The position numbers were made by a program, and so were the translations under genes. Positions 1-10,664 of a stretch of 64,000 bases of DNA are shown one piece after another. This DNA comes from Azolla caroliniana (taxonomy: Eukaryota > Polypodiophyta), in NCBI GenBank assembly GCA_043228905.1, contig JBHGNT010000018.1, positions 13,950,001-14,014,000 on the forward strand. The letters are read 5' to 3'. The stretch's first letter is position 1. Each line of letters opens with the position of its first letter. Below the pieces are notes generated by a model. That model saw only the letters and a program-made list of their open reading frames with translations, was not told the DNA's origin and did no database searches.

Positions 1-1010
1 AAGAATACCAATCCGTTTTCTCCAAGCTACAGTGTCTAAAAGAAAAATTTGTTGCCTTGGAATAAGAAAACCAATAGTTGTTAGGGGATCTTCAACAAAT
101 CGCCCTAGAAAAACAGCAAACACAACAACAACATGGGGAGTTAGCGTTACGTGTGCAACAACTCGAAGCAGCGTTGCAACAACAAGGATCAAGTCCCCAA
201 GGATTTCATAAAGAGCCCAAGATTGGACTTCCTGTGAAATTTGATTGAACACGGTCGCAATTTAGGGGATTCCTCAATCAAGTACGCTTAGTCATTCAGA
301 TGCATCCTTCTCGATACCTCATTGATGCATCCTGAGTCGGCCTAATAGGCACGTTGCTTAGCGGCTCAACCTTGGCATGGTTTGCTCAGCTTCTAGAAAA
401 ACAATCGCCCTTACTTAATAACTTTGAAGACTTTATTAGTGAGTTTAAAGCTTGCTTTGGAGATACAGACAACATCCGGACGACGATCAACAAAATCCGA
501 TGATGGCGTTAAGGCGATCGTCCAACCTCTGCCTACGTGGCAGATTTTCGTCTACTCGCTTCAGATATCCCCTGGGATGATCAGGCACTAATGGAGCAAT
601 TTTGCTACAGCCTGCGAAACAATGTCAAAGACCTACTTCTAACCTTCCCCGAAGAACCAAATTCTCTTACGGAGGCAATCAGTCGAGCGGTCCGATGCGA
701 CAACCGCCTTTTCGAACGACGTTCAAAACGTCAATTACAAATACCACGCTCTAGGCCGGAACCCACTTACGCCTCAGTCGTGGCTAAACCGTTTGCACGA
801 GACATACCTCAACCAAATACTCCAACACCAATGGAGATCGACACCATGCGTCGATGTGGCTCGTTATTGGAAGAAGAAAAGCAACGATGACGTGCAAATC
901 GATTATGTCTTTATTGCGGTGGACCAGGGCATATCACAATCAATTGTCCCCATAGGCCAAGAAGACAGGTAAATCAAATCGTAGCTTGTACTAAACCCGA
1001 GTCAATTCTT
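1..1010 (+). pseudogene. gag of chromovirus A with zinc knuckle
   Basis: Degenerate capsid/nucleocapsid region. In-frame segments separated by stops read as a gypsy gag. The longest open stretch is 537-890, which begins inside the capsid. It is followed at about 900-960 by a CCHC zinc knuckle (CLYCGGPGHITINC), which binds RNA in this family. The first 230 bases encode a Gln-rich stretch. A stop at 887-889 separates the capsid frame from the knuckle. The same gag is recognisable in copies B, C and D on the minus strand. Confidence 0.8.
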
Positions 1011-1018
1011 CCCTTAGG

Positions 1019-1078
1019 AGTGTCTGATAGTATTAATAGTACTAATAGAGTGTCTGATAGTATTAATAGTACTAATAG
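1019..1078 (+). repeat. 30-bp tandem duplication between gag and protease
   Basis: Two perfect, adjacent 30-bp units (1019-1048 and 1049-1078), AT-rich and built of AGTATTAATAGTACTAATAG-type sequence. They lie between the zinc knuckle and the protease domain of chromovirus A. The length is a multiple of three, so the frame is not changed. Confidence 0.9.
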
Positions 1079-1135
1079 CCCAAATATCTCAAACAAATTT
1101 GAAATCCTTAGTCAATTAGATGAAGAGTTAAATGA

Positions 1136-1717
1136 TTGAGTCCAGCCAAAATAGGAGCCATTTGGTTGGACAGCCCTAGATCTGTACAGCCCATTAGTGG
1201 TTCCATTCCCGCCAAGCAAGTTAGCAATGTGTTCCTAGCCCAAGTCATGGTTAGTACTAAAAGTACTCCCCAAGTACACATCCTAGCACTTCTAGATTCC
1301 GGAGCTAATTCTTGTTTCATGGATCGAAATTTTGCCCAAGCTTCTCAGATATCCTTAAGAAAACTTCCTTGCCCCACATCTATAGTAGTCATTGATGGTC
1401 ATCCCATTGCTTCCGGGAATATTGTAGAAGAGTCAGAACCCATTCAAGTTGTCCTAGGTAGTTTTGTGTGTGTAGTATCATTTAATATAATTAGTAGTCC
1501 AGAGCATCCCATTGTCTTGGGATTACCTTGGTTTGAATTACATAATCCAGACATCGACTGGAGAACAAGAGAAGTCCGACATCGACAACCCCAAGAATCT
1601 ACTCATCGAGTTTCAACTATTTCACTACGTCAATTACGCGAAGAAGGACACAAGGAGGCAATGTTCCTATTTGCAATATCAGTACATCCTCCAGCACTAT
1701 TAAGGAGGAATCCTTAG
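1136..1717 (+). pseudogene. aspartic protease of chromovirus A
   Basis: An open stretch of about 193 codons with the retropepsin motif LLDSGANSCFMD, in which DSG is the catalytic triplet, about 50 residues in. Further on come the VVIDGHPI and PIVLGLPWF strands typical of gypsy proteases (flap and the ILG/VLG motif before the RT linker). In the element it would cut the Gag-Pol polyprotein. The ORF runs into the RT linker and ends at 1715-1717, where the RT frame takes over with a frame shift. Confidence 0.82.
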
Positions 1718-3120
1718 TGCAACTTCCGGCGAAATATCATCCTTATGCCGATGTATTTAAAAAGGTAAAAGCCAGTACTCTTCCTAATCATCGTCCCTAT
1801 GATTGTCCCATCGATTTACAACCAAGTGCAGAGCCACCATGGAGACCAATTTACAACTTGTCACCCACCGAGTTAGAAGTCCTTCGAGCCTACATAGAGG
1901 AGAACTTGGCAAGCAGGTTTATTCGTCATTTGAAATCTCCGGCCGGTGCACCCATCTTCTTTGTCAAGAAGAAAGATGGCTCACTTCATCTCGTCGTTGA
2001 TTACCGCGGCTTGAATAAAGACACCATCCGGAATAGGTATGCACTTCCTCTTATATCAAGTCTTTCAGAGCGAGTTAATGGTGCCAAGTTTTTTACAAAA
2101 ATCGATCTACAAGGAGCGTATAACCTTGTGCGGATCCGACCGGGAAATGAATGGAAGACCGGCTTTCGGACGCGGTATGTGCATTTCGAATATACTGTTA
2201 TGTCGTTTGGTCTAACCAATGCACCCGCAGTCTTCCAACACATGGCAAATGATATATTTAGAGACCTCTTAGATATCTGTTTGATCATCTATCTGGATGA
2301 TCTATTGATTTATTCGAAGACCCAAGAAGAGCACGATTCTCATGTACTATTAGTACTAAAACGACTCCGCGAGAATGGTCTTTATGCCAAGCTAGAAAAA
2401 TGTAGCTTTGACTGCAAGCAAGTGGAATTTCTAGGCTACGTCATCTCCTCAAAGGGCATCTCCATGGATCCAGCTAAAGTCCAAACTATGCTAGAGTGGC
2501 AAATTCCACGGTCGATACGAGATGTACAATGTTTTCTAGGTTTTGCTAATTTCTACCGCAAGTTTATATAGGATTACTCGAATATTATTTTACCTCTCAC
2601 ACAACTCACGAAGAAGGGACAAGCATTTCTTTGGTCCAATGAAGCGGACATGGCTTTTTGGCATCTTAAGAAAGCCTTTACATCAGCTCCTATTCTAGCT
2701 CATGTGGATACAAACAAACCATTCATCATGGAGGCCGATGCATCAGATTTCGCCCTCAGTAGCATCCTGTCTCAACAAGGAGATAAAGAAGAGTTACATC
2801 TTGTGGCTTTTCATTCGAGAAAATTCGATGCCGCGGAAATCAACTACGAAATACATGACAAGGAGTTATTAGCCATCGTGGATTCCTTTGTGCAATGGCG
2901 GCATTTCTTAGAGGGCTCTCCACATCAGGTCATCGTCTTTAGTGATCACAAAAATCTTGCTTATTTCCAGAACGCTCGGGTGCTAAATCAACGGCAAGCT
3001 CGGTGGGCTCAATTCCTCACGCATTTTGACTTCAAAATCACATATCGATCGGAGAAGTAGCAAGGAAAAGCAGATGTGCTATCATGACGTTCATATCTTG
3101 CACCTCGTCCTGGTGATCCA
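1717..3120 (+). pseudogene. reverse transcriptase and RNase H of chromovirus A
   Basis: RT reads uninterrupted from 1717 to a TAG at 2569-2571. Seen in order: the FFVKKKDGS and DYRGLN motifs, FTKIDLQGAYN (first catalytic Asp), [11 protein letters not shown], and the YLDDLLIYS catalytic box near 2290-2316. The thumb ends at FYRKFI and is followed by the stop. The connection and RNase H domains resume at 2650-3060 with EADASDFALSSIL (catalytic Asp), the E of DKELLAIV, and SDHKNLAYF. Two more stops (3058-3060 and near 3086) break the link to integrase. RT is the best preserved part of this copy. Confidence 0.9.
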
Positions 3121-4640
3121 GCGTTTGATAATCAAAAGCAAGTAATCTTGGGACCAACATGATTGCACACAACGCGGATTTTTCACACCCCAATGGATTC
3201 TCGGATTACCGATGCCATACGTGTGAACTTGAAGACAAGCAGTTTTGCTCAAGACATTCTGACGCACATCGATACCTCTCGGGCATCCTGTTCTCAATCT
3301 CAACAACCAGGTATGGACTACCGACAATTCGAATATCATGATGGTTTGTTATTCTTTAAAAAGCTTGTATATGTCCCCGATTGCTCCTATCGCCTTCAAA
3401 TCGTCCAAAATTATCACGACACCCATACGGCTGGACATTTCGGTAATACTAAGACGTTGGATCTCGTTCAACGATCTTTTTGGTGGCCCCATATGCGATG
3501 TTTTGTTGACGCTACGTTCGGACTTGTGATGCTTGTTTCCAAGCAAAGATGCCTCGACACCATCCATATGGCTTGTTGGAACCCTTACCGATTCCAAGTA
3601 AGCCGTGGCAGTCTATTTGTCTTGATTTTATCACAGATCTGCCGGTCTCGAAGGGGTTCGATGCTATCTTAACCGTCGTCGATCGATATACTAAGATGGC
3701 ACATTTTATGTCGTGTACTAAGGCCATCACTAGTGAGGAAACCGCCGCCCTTGTCATGCGTGAGGTATTTCAGCATCATGGCCTCCCAGACAGTATCATC
3801 AGTGACCAAGGACCTCAATTCGTCTCCAAATTTTGGTAGCATCTCTTCAATATGCTCAAGGTCTCTTGCAACCTCTCCTCCGGCTACCATCCCCAGACCG
3901 ATGGGCAAGCGGAACGAACAAACCAAACGCTGGAACAATATCTCTGGTGTTTTCTTAGTTATCAACAAGACGATTGGGCCGAGATTGTCCATTTTGCGGA
4001 GTTTGCATATAATAATGTTGTTAACTCGTCGACTCGGGTCTTCCCCATTTTACGCTTATACCGGTTCTCATCCTCGTTGGTCGACGATCGACACCCCGAA
4101 GCTACCTACCAATCCTCGTGCCGGGGATCATTTGGAGAGGCTACGCAAGATCCAGATGGATCTCTCTACTCATCTTCATCATGCTCAACATACACAGAAG
4201 ACTTATGTGGATCATCATCGGCTTCCCTCCTCTTTTGCCATCGGAGATCGAGTATGGCTCTTACGTCATCACATCAAGACTACTCGACCATGCGACAAGT
4301 TGGATTATCGATGACTCGGTCCTTTCCCTATTACTAGTAAGGTTAATGATGTCACGTTCCGCCTTGATCTCCCTCCGCATCTTCAGATACATCCGGTTTT
4401 CCATAGCTCTCTTCTTGAACCTTATCAAGCAAACACTATTCCCGATCGTGTTACACCACCGCCGCCCTCGTTTGAGTTGGAAGTCGGCCCGGAGTATGAA
4501 GTTGCTACCATCCTCGATTCCAAACTTGTTCGCAACAAACTTTATTATTTGGTCGATTGGCTCGGCTATAGTCCGAGCGAACGTACTTGGGAACCCGTCG
4601 AGCATGTCACCAATGCTCAGGAACTCATGATATGTAGGAG
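3121..4640 (+). pseudogene. integrase and chromodomain of chromovirus A
   Basis: Integrase is split over at least three frames: an HHCC-like region at about 3390-3550, a catalytic core at 3549-3839 (ICLDFITDLP with the first Asp; ISDQGPQF with the second), then HPQTDGQAERTNQ near 3880 with the catalytic Glu. After the VFHSSLLEPY boundary motif, a chromodomain reads at 4495-4632 with the core YLVDWLGYSPSERTWEP. Chromodomains in this family guide integration to chromatin with particular histone marks. An in-frame stop follows before the 3' LTR. Confidence 0.85.
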
Positions 4641-4644
4641 ATAG

Positions 4645-5088
4645 TGTCATGATATGGCAAGACTCGAACCCATGACCTTATGTTATATGGGTCGAACTCT
4701 TGACCATTATACCATCCATTGTAATACGTAGGATATTATTTTCATTTAAGTTTTATTAATGTATATTCCAGATTTCTCTGGAACATTCTAGAAGCTTTAG
4801 GATTACTCCTGAGAACACTATAAAAGATGGCACTAGGCATTATGTTGAACCAAATTGGTTCAACGCCAGTCTTAAGCCTCATAGCCATATTGTACTTACT
4901 CTTCCTATAATATATCATTTGTTATCATCATCTCTCTCTCTCTCTCGTCCACACACACACACACTCTCTCTCTCTCCTCTTCTCTTTCCTCTCTCTCAAG
5001 AGTCTTAAGCAGTCCCGTCCTCTTAGTACTAATAGTACTTCCCTTCTCTAGTACTAATTATCTCTCTGTTTTAGTACTATTCCTGACA
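4645..5088 (+). repeat. 3' LTR of chromovirus A
   Basis: Starts TGTCATGATATGG directly after the purine-rich GTAGGAGATAG and ends CCTGACA. The 444-bp block aligns with the LTR of copy B (56515-56978) over most of its length, including a shared region CTGGAACATTCTAGAA and a CTATAAAA promoter-like site near 4817. It contains (CT)n and (CA)n runs at about 4930-4990. The first 80 bases hold an antisense tRNA-like module (separate entry). Confidence 0.85.
4655..4716 (-). other. tRNA-like module (A and B boxes) in the LTR of chromovirus A
   Basis: On the minus strand, A box TGGTATAATGG is at 4714-4704 and B box GGTTCGAGTCT at 4670-4660, with 33 bases between them. This is the spacing of a real tRNA, where A and B boxes are internal RNA polymerase III promoter elements. 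The T-stem and anticodon stem no longer pair well, so it is a tRNA-derived relic and not a working tRNA. It lies 16 bp inside the LTR and is antisense to the element. Comparable modules are at 14640, 43661, 49673 and 56904. Confidence 0.72.
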
Positions 5089-5980
5089 CTAGTTGGATGT
5101 AAGATATGGAAAAATGGTTTGGAAGATGGGATGTAGCACACTTGCTTCATAATGCATAACAATATTCCTCTATAAATGAGGCCATTTTGTCATGCCAATG
5201 TATCATGACATGGGAAAAACGCAGAGGCTCTCACTTCACACATTATACTACATATGTCGCACCTAACTACAAAACCATATTCTTCCCCGAATGGGGAAAC
5301 CGTACACATTGATACATGTTAGAGCCCATCTCGTTGTTTGCCATTCGAAACATTGCTTCCATGCAACTTAGCTCACATTCACTACGATGTGAGGCAAGGC
5401 ATTGGGGCACAAGTGATGAGTGTGGTCGACTATGTACACTTTGCCAGAAGCAAGTTCAGAAGTCTAAGTATCACACTTTTGATACAATGCTTTGCCTTTG
5501 ACCACATTCGACTATGCTTTCCACACATGTTCAACCAAACCCAATCCTTGCATGAGTTTCGTTCATGGTCACAACGTGCACTCTCGATTGCAACATTCAT
5601 TGGTTAAGTTCTTGAGCATCAAGAGTCGCTACTCATTTTCGTACGTATTACGTGAAATGTAATATTTTTGGTCTCATGGGTCATATTTGACCACTGAAGA
5701 CGATAATAGAACCTATCTACCTACCTCTCTTGCCCGATGTCTCTAAGTAGTCTTCAATATTGTATCCGGATTGTAGGATCAGAGGTGAGATGTTCAACCT
5801 AATGAGCCAATTTATATGAACACGGGGAGATCATATCGAGCGAGAGGAAGGGAAGAAAACTCATACGCTTGATGACGAGACTAACATGACTCGAACAAAT
5901 GTAGGCCTTTGTTACAAGGAGTTTGGTGTGTGTATGTATGGATGTAACATATGTATGTATGTAATGCTATGTATGTATGC
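5089..5980. other. Unassigned spacer upstream of the host gene
   Basis: No convincing gene is seen. Short open frames at 5316-5607 lack any recognisable motif and overlap each other. A CTATAAATGAGG promoter-like box lies near 5172. The last part (5920-5985) is already TATG-rich and grades into the microsatellite that follows. Confidence 0.5.
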
Positions 5981-5985
5981 ATGTA

Positions 5986-6085
5986 AAGTATGTATGTATG
6001 TATGTATGTATGTATGTATGTATGTATGTATGTATGTATGAGTGAATGTATGTATGTATGTATGTATGTATGTATGTATGTTTGT
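5986..6085. repeat. (TATG)n microsatellite
   Basis: Nearly pure TATG tetranucleotide repeat, with a short GAGTGAA interruption near 6040. It lies about 0.7 kb upstream of the start codon at 6781. Open frames across it on both strands are products of the repeat. Confidence 0.95.
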
Positions 6086-6202
6086 TTGTTTTCTTCTCTC
6101 ATCAGAGATTGCGAGCTTCCATGAAGTTTGAAGGTCCAGGGCTAGCTATGGTTTCTCGCAACCCTTTTAGGTCTGATATTATCTATCTACCTATCTCTAT
6201 AT

Positions 6203-6246
6203 ATTCATTCATTCATTCATTCATTTCTTCTTCTTCTTCTTCTTCT
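6203..6246. repeat. (ATTC)n followed by (TTC)n microsatellite
   Basis: About five ATTC units run directly into about seven TTC units, inside a CT-rich region. CT-rich tracts of this kind are common in plant promoters and 5' leaders, which fits the gene downstream. Confidence 0.85.
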
Positions 6247-6421
6247 TTACCTTTTTTTTCTCTCTTTCTCTGCTCATACTTTTGTTATTTTTAGAATTTC
6301 GTTTTCTGCTCGCACCATCTCTAGGGTTTCCTATGGGACATCTTTCTTTGTCATTTTGAAGGATTTTCTAGAAGAAGAAAGAAAGGTTGAATCTCATCCC
6401 CTTCCTTTCATGATTTTGCAG

Positions 6422-6548
6422 GTATTCTTTCTTCTGTTTCTCATAACATAGTTTCTGATCGATCTATTCCCAGAGTTTTCTTCTTCTTCTTTCGTTAAAG
6501 AAAAGAGAGGTACTTTCTTCTGAATTAATTGTCGCTCGTGTTTTGCAG
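6422..6548 (+). promoter_or_regulatory. Possible intron in the 5' untranslated leader of the host gene
   Basis: A donor-like CAG|GTATTC at 6421/6422 and a pyrimidine-led acceptor TTTTGCAG at 6541-6548 bound a T-rich 127-bp segment just upstream of the coding region. Plant genes often have a leader intron. No transcript evidence is available here, and other donors nearby (for example AGAG|GTAC near 6509) would give an intron too short for plants. Confidence 0.28.
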
Positions 6549-6574
6549 CGATTTCATTCACCTTTTTTCATGTT

Positions 6575-6576
<2 letters not shown>

Positions 6577-6637
<61 letters not shown>

Positions 6638-6665
6638 GACACACAGAGAGAGAGAGAGAGAGAGA
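6577..6665. repeat. (AT)n and (GA)n compound microsatellite
   Basis: 57 bases of pure AT repeat (6577-6633), then a short GACAGACACACA link and a GA run to 6665. It would lie in the 5' leader of the gene at 6781 if transcription starts upstream. Confidence 0.95.
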
Positions 6666-6780
6666 TTTTTATGTCTGATGCATTGTTGGAATGTGAAATT
6701 CCTCATCTTCATTCAGCCAAAGCGTCTTGTTATACAGCCGTTGAGCACAAAGGAGGAAAGAACAGCACTAAGTGGTGGCC

Positions 6781-8439
6781 ATGGCAACCAACCTACGCAG
6801 AGCAAAGTTACAAATTCATGACATATCTGGAATGTTCCGACAAGCTGTGGTTTCCTTCAGAGCAAACATTCCACTCTTCTTAACATTAGCATTACTGTCA
6901 TCGATCTATGAAACTGCTATAGAGAAATCTTCTTTGCTATCGGGTCTCTCTTTCTCGTCTCACAACTCGTCTTTCTCTCTTCAATTCTCGTTGGATCCAA
7001 AGCAAAGAGCTTTGTATACTCCTTACAAGGAATTGAATACAAGTAGATTCAGGAAGTTTGGCGTGATAGACTCATGGTTTTCTCGTTTTCTGAAGTCTTT
7101 TTTGTCACCTGAGCTAGATTCTGCATTTCAGCCAAGTGAAGAAGCAAATCAGGAAGGGATTCCTTCAGCAAAATTGGTTGGTAATGACGATGCTAATGAT
7201 GGTCAGAATGTTCCTGGAAGCAAGATCAACGATGATGTGATTGTTGATGATAAAATACAACTCAAAGTGAATAAGCCTGATATTAGAGAACATGGAACAC
7301 ATAGTTCAAATGATTATGATGAAGTTTCCATTGTGAATGATGAACATGAGAACCCAGAGGATGGATCTCAGAAGCGACTTCTTAATGGTTCACAGCTTGA
7401 TCCAGATCAGTCTCCATCTGTCAAGGTGTTTACAGAGTCTAAAGATGAGAAACAGGTGCACCAGGGCAAAGAAGATAATGATAAAAGTATGCTAGAGGAC
7501 ACCTTGGACTCGAAAGAGGACAAAGATAATGATGACATATTTCCTCGGTTAAAAATTGAAACAGTTTCCAATGTTACAAAGGTTTCAGCCCACGAAACGG
7601 TCATAGATGCTAATGAATTGACATTCTTTTCTGGAAAGTTGTTGGGTGGACGAGGTTTGGATCAAGGTGCGATGCCTCAGGGTGGATTGACAATACTGTT
7701 AATGTTGTTGCTAGTAGCAATAGCTATTACAATCTTCCTTGCAATGGTTGGGTTTCAACATGCACTGGTTCTAGGATCAGTGGCGTTTAGTGTTGTAACC
7801 ACACATATGGGTAAAAGAGCTAGTTTTGTGCAATCGATCAAGTCAAGCTTGAAATCAAATGTAGGTCGTCTCATGTGGTTAGCGATTTTACATGCTGCTC
7901 TACGTGGCCTAGAAAGCATTTTCTTTATGAAATCACTCTTCGGTGGTGTGATGGAAATGAGTGAAATTGAGCATTTGGTTCTCAGACTAGCATCAACACC
8001 GTTTGCTTTCCTTGCTCCTGTTATGGATGTGGATGCTACAACTATAGGCATGGCTATAAGGATTGGTGTATATGTTGGATTTGATTATGTGTTCGATGGG
8101 ATAGCATATTGCATCTATGTTGTTGCTTGTTGGGTTACTATCATGGAGAGGAATTATTGGGGCATTGGAGCACTTTCAAGAAGCTTTAATCTGGTGGAGA
8201 GTATGCGATTTCAAGCCTTTATTATTCGTCTTGTTGAGACTGTAGTCTGTGGTCGGAGTTTCCGATGGATTCTTCAACAAGGGATTGGTCAGTTTGGTTC
8301 AGCTTTTGTTATATGTACACTCCAGGTATATTTTCTAGTTTTGTGGTTGATCTTCTACATTTCTGCTCGATCAATTCATGATCGGCCCGCCAATTTTTCG
8401 TATAGAACTCTTGAGGACTTTTTGGATAGGTTCAAGTAG
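6781..8439 (+). CDS. Multi-pass membrane protein, the only likely host gene
   Basis: A 552-residue uninterrupted frame. The ATG at 6781 sits in a strong plant context (GGTGGCCATGGCA). The in-frame GTG at 6772 is not a credible start. An amphipathic N-terminus is followed by a hydrophobic segment at about residues 29-45. A long acidic, Asp/Glu/Asn-rich and probably disordered region covers about 105-285. From 300 onward come clustered hydrophobic segments (about 301-339, 360-385, 398-416, 422-457, 504-530), giving six or seven possible membrane passes. The C-terminus is short and polar. There is no signal of transposon origin: codon use is even and no retroelement motif is present. I do not recognise the family, so function and membrane are unknown. 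Being intron-free in the coding part, it could be a retrocopy, but it is intact and has no poly(A) tail scar. Confidence 0.82.
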   Translation: MATNLRRAKLQIHDISGMFRQAVVSFRANIPLFLTLALLSSIYETAIEKSSLLSGLSFSSHNSSFSLQFSLDPKQRALYTPYKELNTSRFRKFGVIDSWFSRFLKSFLSPELDSAFQPSEEANQEGIPSAKLVGNDDANDGQNVPGSKINDDVIVDDKIQLKVNKPDIREHGTHSSNDYDEVSIVNDEHENPEDGSQKRLLNGSQLDPDQSPSVKVFTESKDEKQVHQGKEDNDKSMLEDTLDSKEDKDNDDIFPRLKIETVSNVTKVSAHETVIDANELTFFSGKLLGGRGLDQGAMPQGGLTILLMLLLVAIAITIFLAMVGFQHALVLGSVAFSVVTTHMGKRASFVQSIKSSLKSNVGRLMWLAILHAALRGLESIFFMKSLFGGVMEMSEIEHLVLRLASTPFAFLAPVMDVDATTIGMAIRIGVYVGFDYVFDGIAYCIYVVACWVTIMERNYWGIGALSRSFNLVESMRFQAFIIRLVETVVCGRSFRWILQQGIGQFGSAFVICTLQVYFLVLWLIFYISARSIHDRPANFSYRTLEDFLDRFK

Positions 8440-8589
8440 TTTTGAGTATCTAGCAATTGTTTCTCTCTATGTATGCAATCCAAAAGGACTTCTACTTTGC
8501 ATAATGATTTTTAAACATACATGTTTCATGGGAAGACTATATCAAAATCTTCCAAATTTTCTGTATTATATAGCATTTAATTGAGTGAG

Positions 8590-8593
<4 letters not shown>

Positions 8594-8676
<83 letters not shown>
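8594..8676. repeat. (GA)n microsatellite
   Basis: About 41 uninterrupted GA units, starting about 155 bp after the stop codon at 8439, so probably in or just beyond the 3' untranslated region of the membrane-protein gene. Confidence 0.97.
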
Positions 8677-8679
<3 letters not shown>

Positions 8680-10406
8680 CAATAATGTCATTGAACTGTG
8701 AAAGAAATTAAAGCTGAATGAAATCTAGTACTCTATCCATCCATTAGCTGTATAATATAATAGAATGCTATATAACTAACATAAACGACTTACATAACGG
8801 CATATAACTAACATAAATAGTTAACATTATAGACTTCATGATTTGGTGATGTCAAGTAGATAAATATATGGCATTGATTGTACATAGAAAGCTGATATAT
8901 GAGCTAGATCAAAGGAGGATGGACCCTATGAACAGCTTGCTCTAAGAGGACTGAATCCTGTAAATATAACCTGGTACGAATTTTGGAATCATGATAATCA
9001 AGGCTATGTTGCACTTCATATTATATATTTTCTATTCACCATAATTTGGTACTTTGTGATGATGACCAATTTACAAAGTGATCTAAAGCATCTGAAAAAT
9101 CGAAGGTATGTAAATTTGTAATAATGTTTAGTCTTTAGTCAAGGGCAAAAATGATAGATGGGGTTTATGCAAATGTTAGCCTCATGTCTCCAATCTGTTA
9201 TTGCTAAGCTTTGCTCTTGTAAAGCTGGGTATTTGCAATGTTTCACTCTGTTTCACTCTCGTGGTTATGGATTATTTTCAGGTTGAATATGTTTATGGCT
9301 TCTTCTTTCTCCTTTCATGCATGAATTGTTAACATCTCATAGCCACAGCAAATCTTAAGTTTTCATGGGGAGCATGGTTTTCAAATCTGAGAGAGTAAAT
9401 TTATTTGTAATGAGTAACAGATATTTGGTTTACAAATAACTTCATGACTTGTATGCAAACAATTGATCTATTATGATTTTTGTGTAGTTAAAACATTTCC
9501 ATCACTCAATTATTTGTGGAAGCAATTTGATTGGTTAAAATGATAATCAACTGAGAGGATGTGTCAAAGGGTATCTAAACATATTGATCCTACTTGATCT
9601 TGGTTAACCAATAACCAAATGCCACATAATTGATTAAGATGAGGTTAAAACTACAAAGATGAGTATGTCAAAGGCATGTAAACCCAATCAATTTATTACA
9701 GCTTATCTTATTTAACCAACAACAAAACGTCACACAATTGATTAAGATGGTGTAAAATCATGAATAAATTGGATAACAAAATATGCATTGATGAAGAGAA
9801 TTAATAATCATAATCGATGCCTAAATCTATTACTTGTCAATATAAAGGATGGACATTATTGACTTAATTAGCTAGACCAAGTATTAATTAACAAGCATGA
9901 GAGCGAAGAGTTAGATGTCGAAAAAACCAACAAGAATATTTACCAGACTCAAGGACATCTAATATGAAACGCCTACCTTGTAGTTTGGTTGGGTATTGCC
10001 CATTACATGTGTCATGTTTGGGCATTGCCCATTAGATTGGTCATGTTGTATGCTCACTTGCCACTTCAAATTGTCCGATCTCTAAATCTCATAAAGACAA
10101 TGAGCACAAAGACAAGATTGTTGATCTACTCAAATGTTATAGTCAAGTGTAGTATGTTCAAGAGGGTTGCAACAACCCCTTATTGCAAGTTCAAGCTCAC
10201 ACCCTTTTTCTCGTAGCTCTTACAACACTACTTACACGTTAACGGATCATGATTGCATTAGTAGTAGATACAATGTTTGTTGATTTGTCTCTCATAGGTT
10301 TCCAATGCCCAACTAGTTAGATGATTCATAAATTTAGTAACAAGCTTTTATTGAACTTACCACAACATGCATACAAATATCAAAATGATAGGATATAGAG
10401 TAGCTC
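8677..10406. other. AT-rich spacer with a diverged tandem repeat
   Basis: No gene seen. Two diverged units of about 104-108 bp lie at about 9560-9665 and 9666-9770. Both contain TGTCAAAGG near the start and TTGATTAAGATG near the end, and the middle is poorly conserved. A smaller repeat, TTGCCCATTA, occurs at about 9995 and 10025. The open frame at 9989-10216 has no recognisable feature. Confidence 0.55.
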
Positions 10407-10664
10407 AATATTATACAAAAACTTGAAAATGGATTGGGATTACAAAATATTTATGTGACTTTTTGTCTTTGTTTAAAAAGTATCGTTATTTCTCCTCTTC
10501 AAGTGTATGCCCTTTCGAGTTGACTAACAACTGTTTGTCAACTAGATTAATATTATACAAAAACTTGAAAATGGATTGGGATTACAAAATATTTACGTGA
10601 CTTTTTGTCTTTGTTTAAAAAGTATCGTTATTTCTCCTCTTCAAGTGTATGCCCTTTCGAGTTG
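10407..10664. repeat. Recent direct duplication, period 142 bp
   Basis: A 116-bp unit occurs at 10407-10522 and again at 10549-10664, with a single difference seen (ATTTATGTG against ATTTACGTG) and 26 bp of unrelated sequence between. The near-identity shows a recent duplication. No target-site duplication or terminal repeat suggests a transposon. Confidence 0.93.

Larger units (their letters stand above)
1..5088 (+). mobile_element. Ty3/gypsy chromovirus copy A, cut by the window start
   Basis: A decayed LTR retrotransposon in the order gag, protease, reverse transcriptase, RNase H, integrase, chromodomain, 3' LTR. That order with a terminal chromodomain defines a chromovirus. The 5' LTR lies outside the window. 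Base 1 aligns with base 56425 (minus strand) of copy B, which is only about 20 bases downstream of the gag start, so almost the whole internal region is present. Many stops and frame changes make it non-autonomous. Copies B (55460-56978), C (11840-14725) and D (21307-22200) are relatives by gag, zinc-knuckle and protease similarity. Confidence 0.93.

Noticed and set aside
4655-4716. Functional tRNA gene at the LTR module
   Set aside because: The boxes and spacing fit, but acceptor, anticodon and T stems do not pair well. It is kept as a tRNA-like relic only. The same holds for the modules at 14640, 43661, 49673 and 56904.
5316-5607. Two overlapping small frames upstream of the host gene
   Set aside because: No motif, no codon bias and no start context. 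Probably chance.
5881-6294. Open frames on both strands across the (TATG)n tract
   Set aside because: Translated tetranucleotide repeat with no other coding signal.
6671-6883. Alternative upstream frame overlapping the start of the host gene
   Set aside because: Out of frame with the 552-codon ORF, and it begins in simple sequence. It could at most be an upstream ORF.
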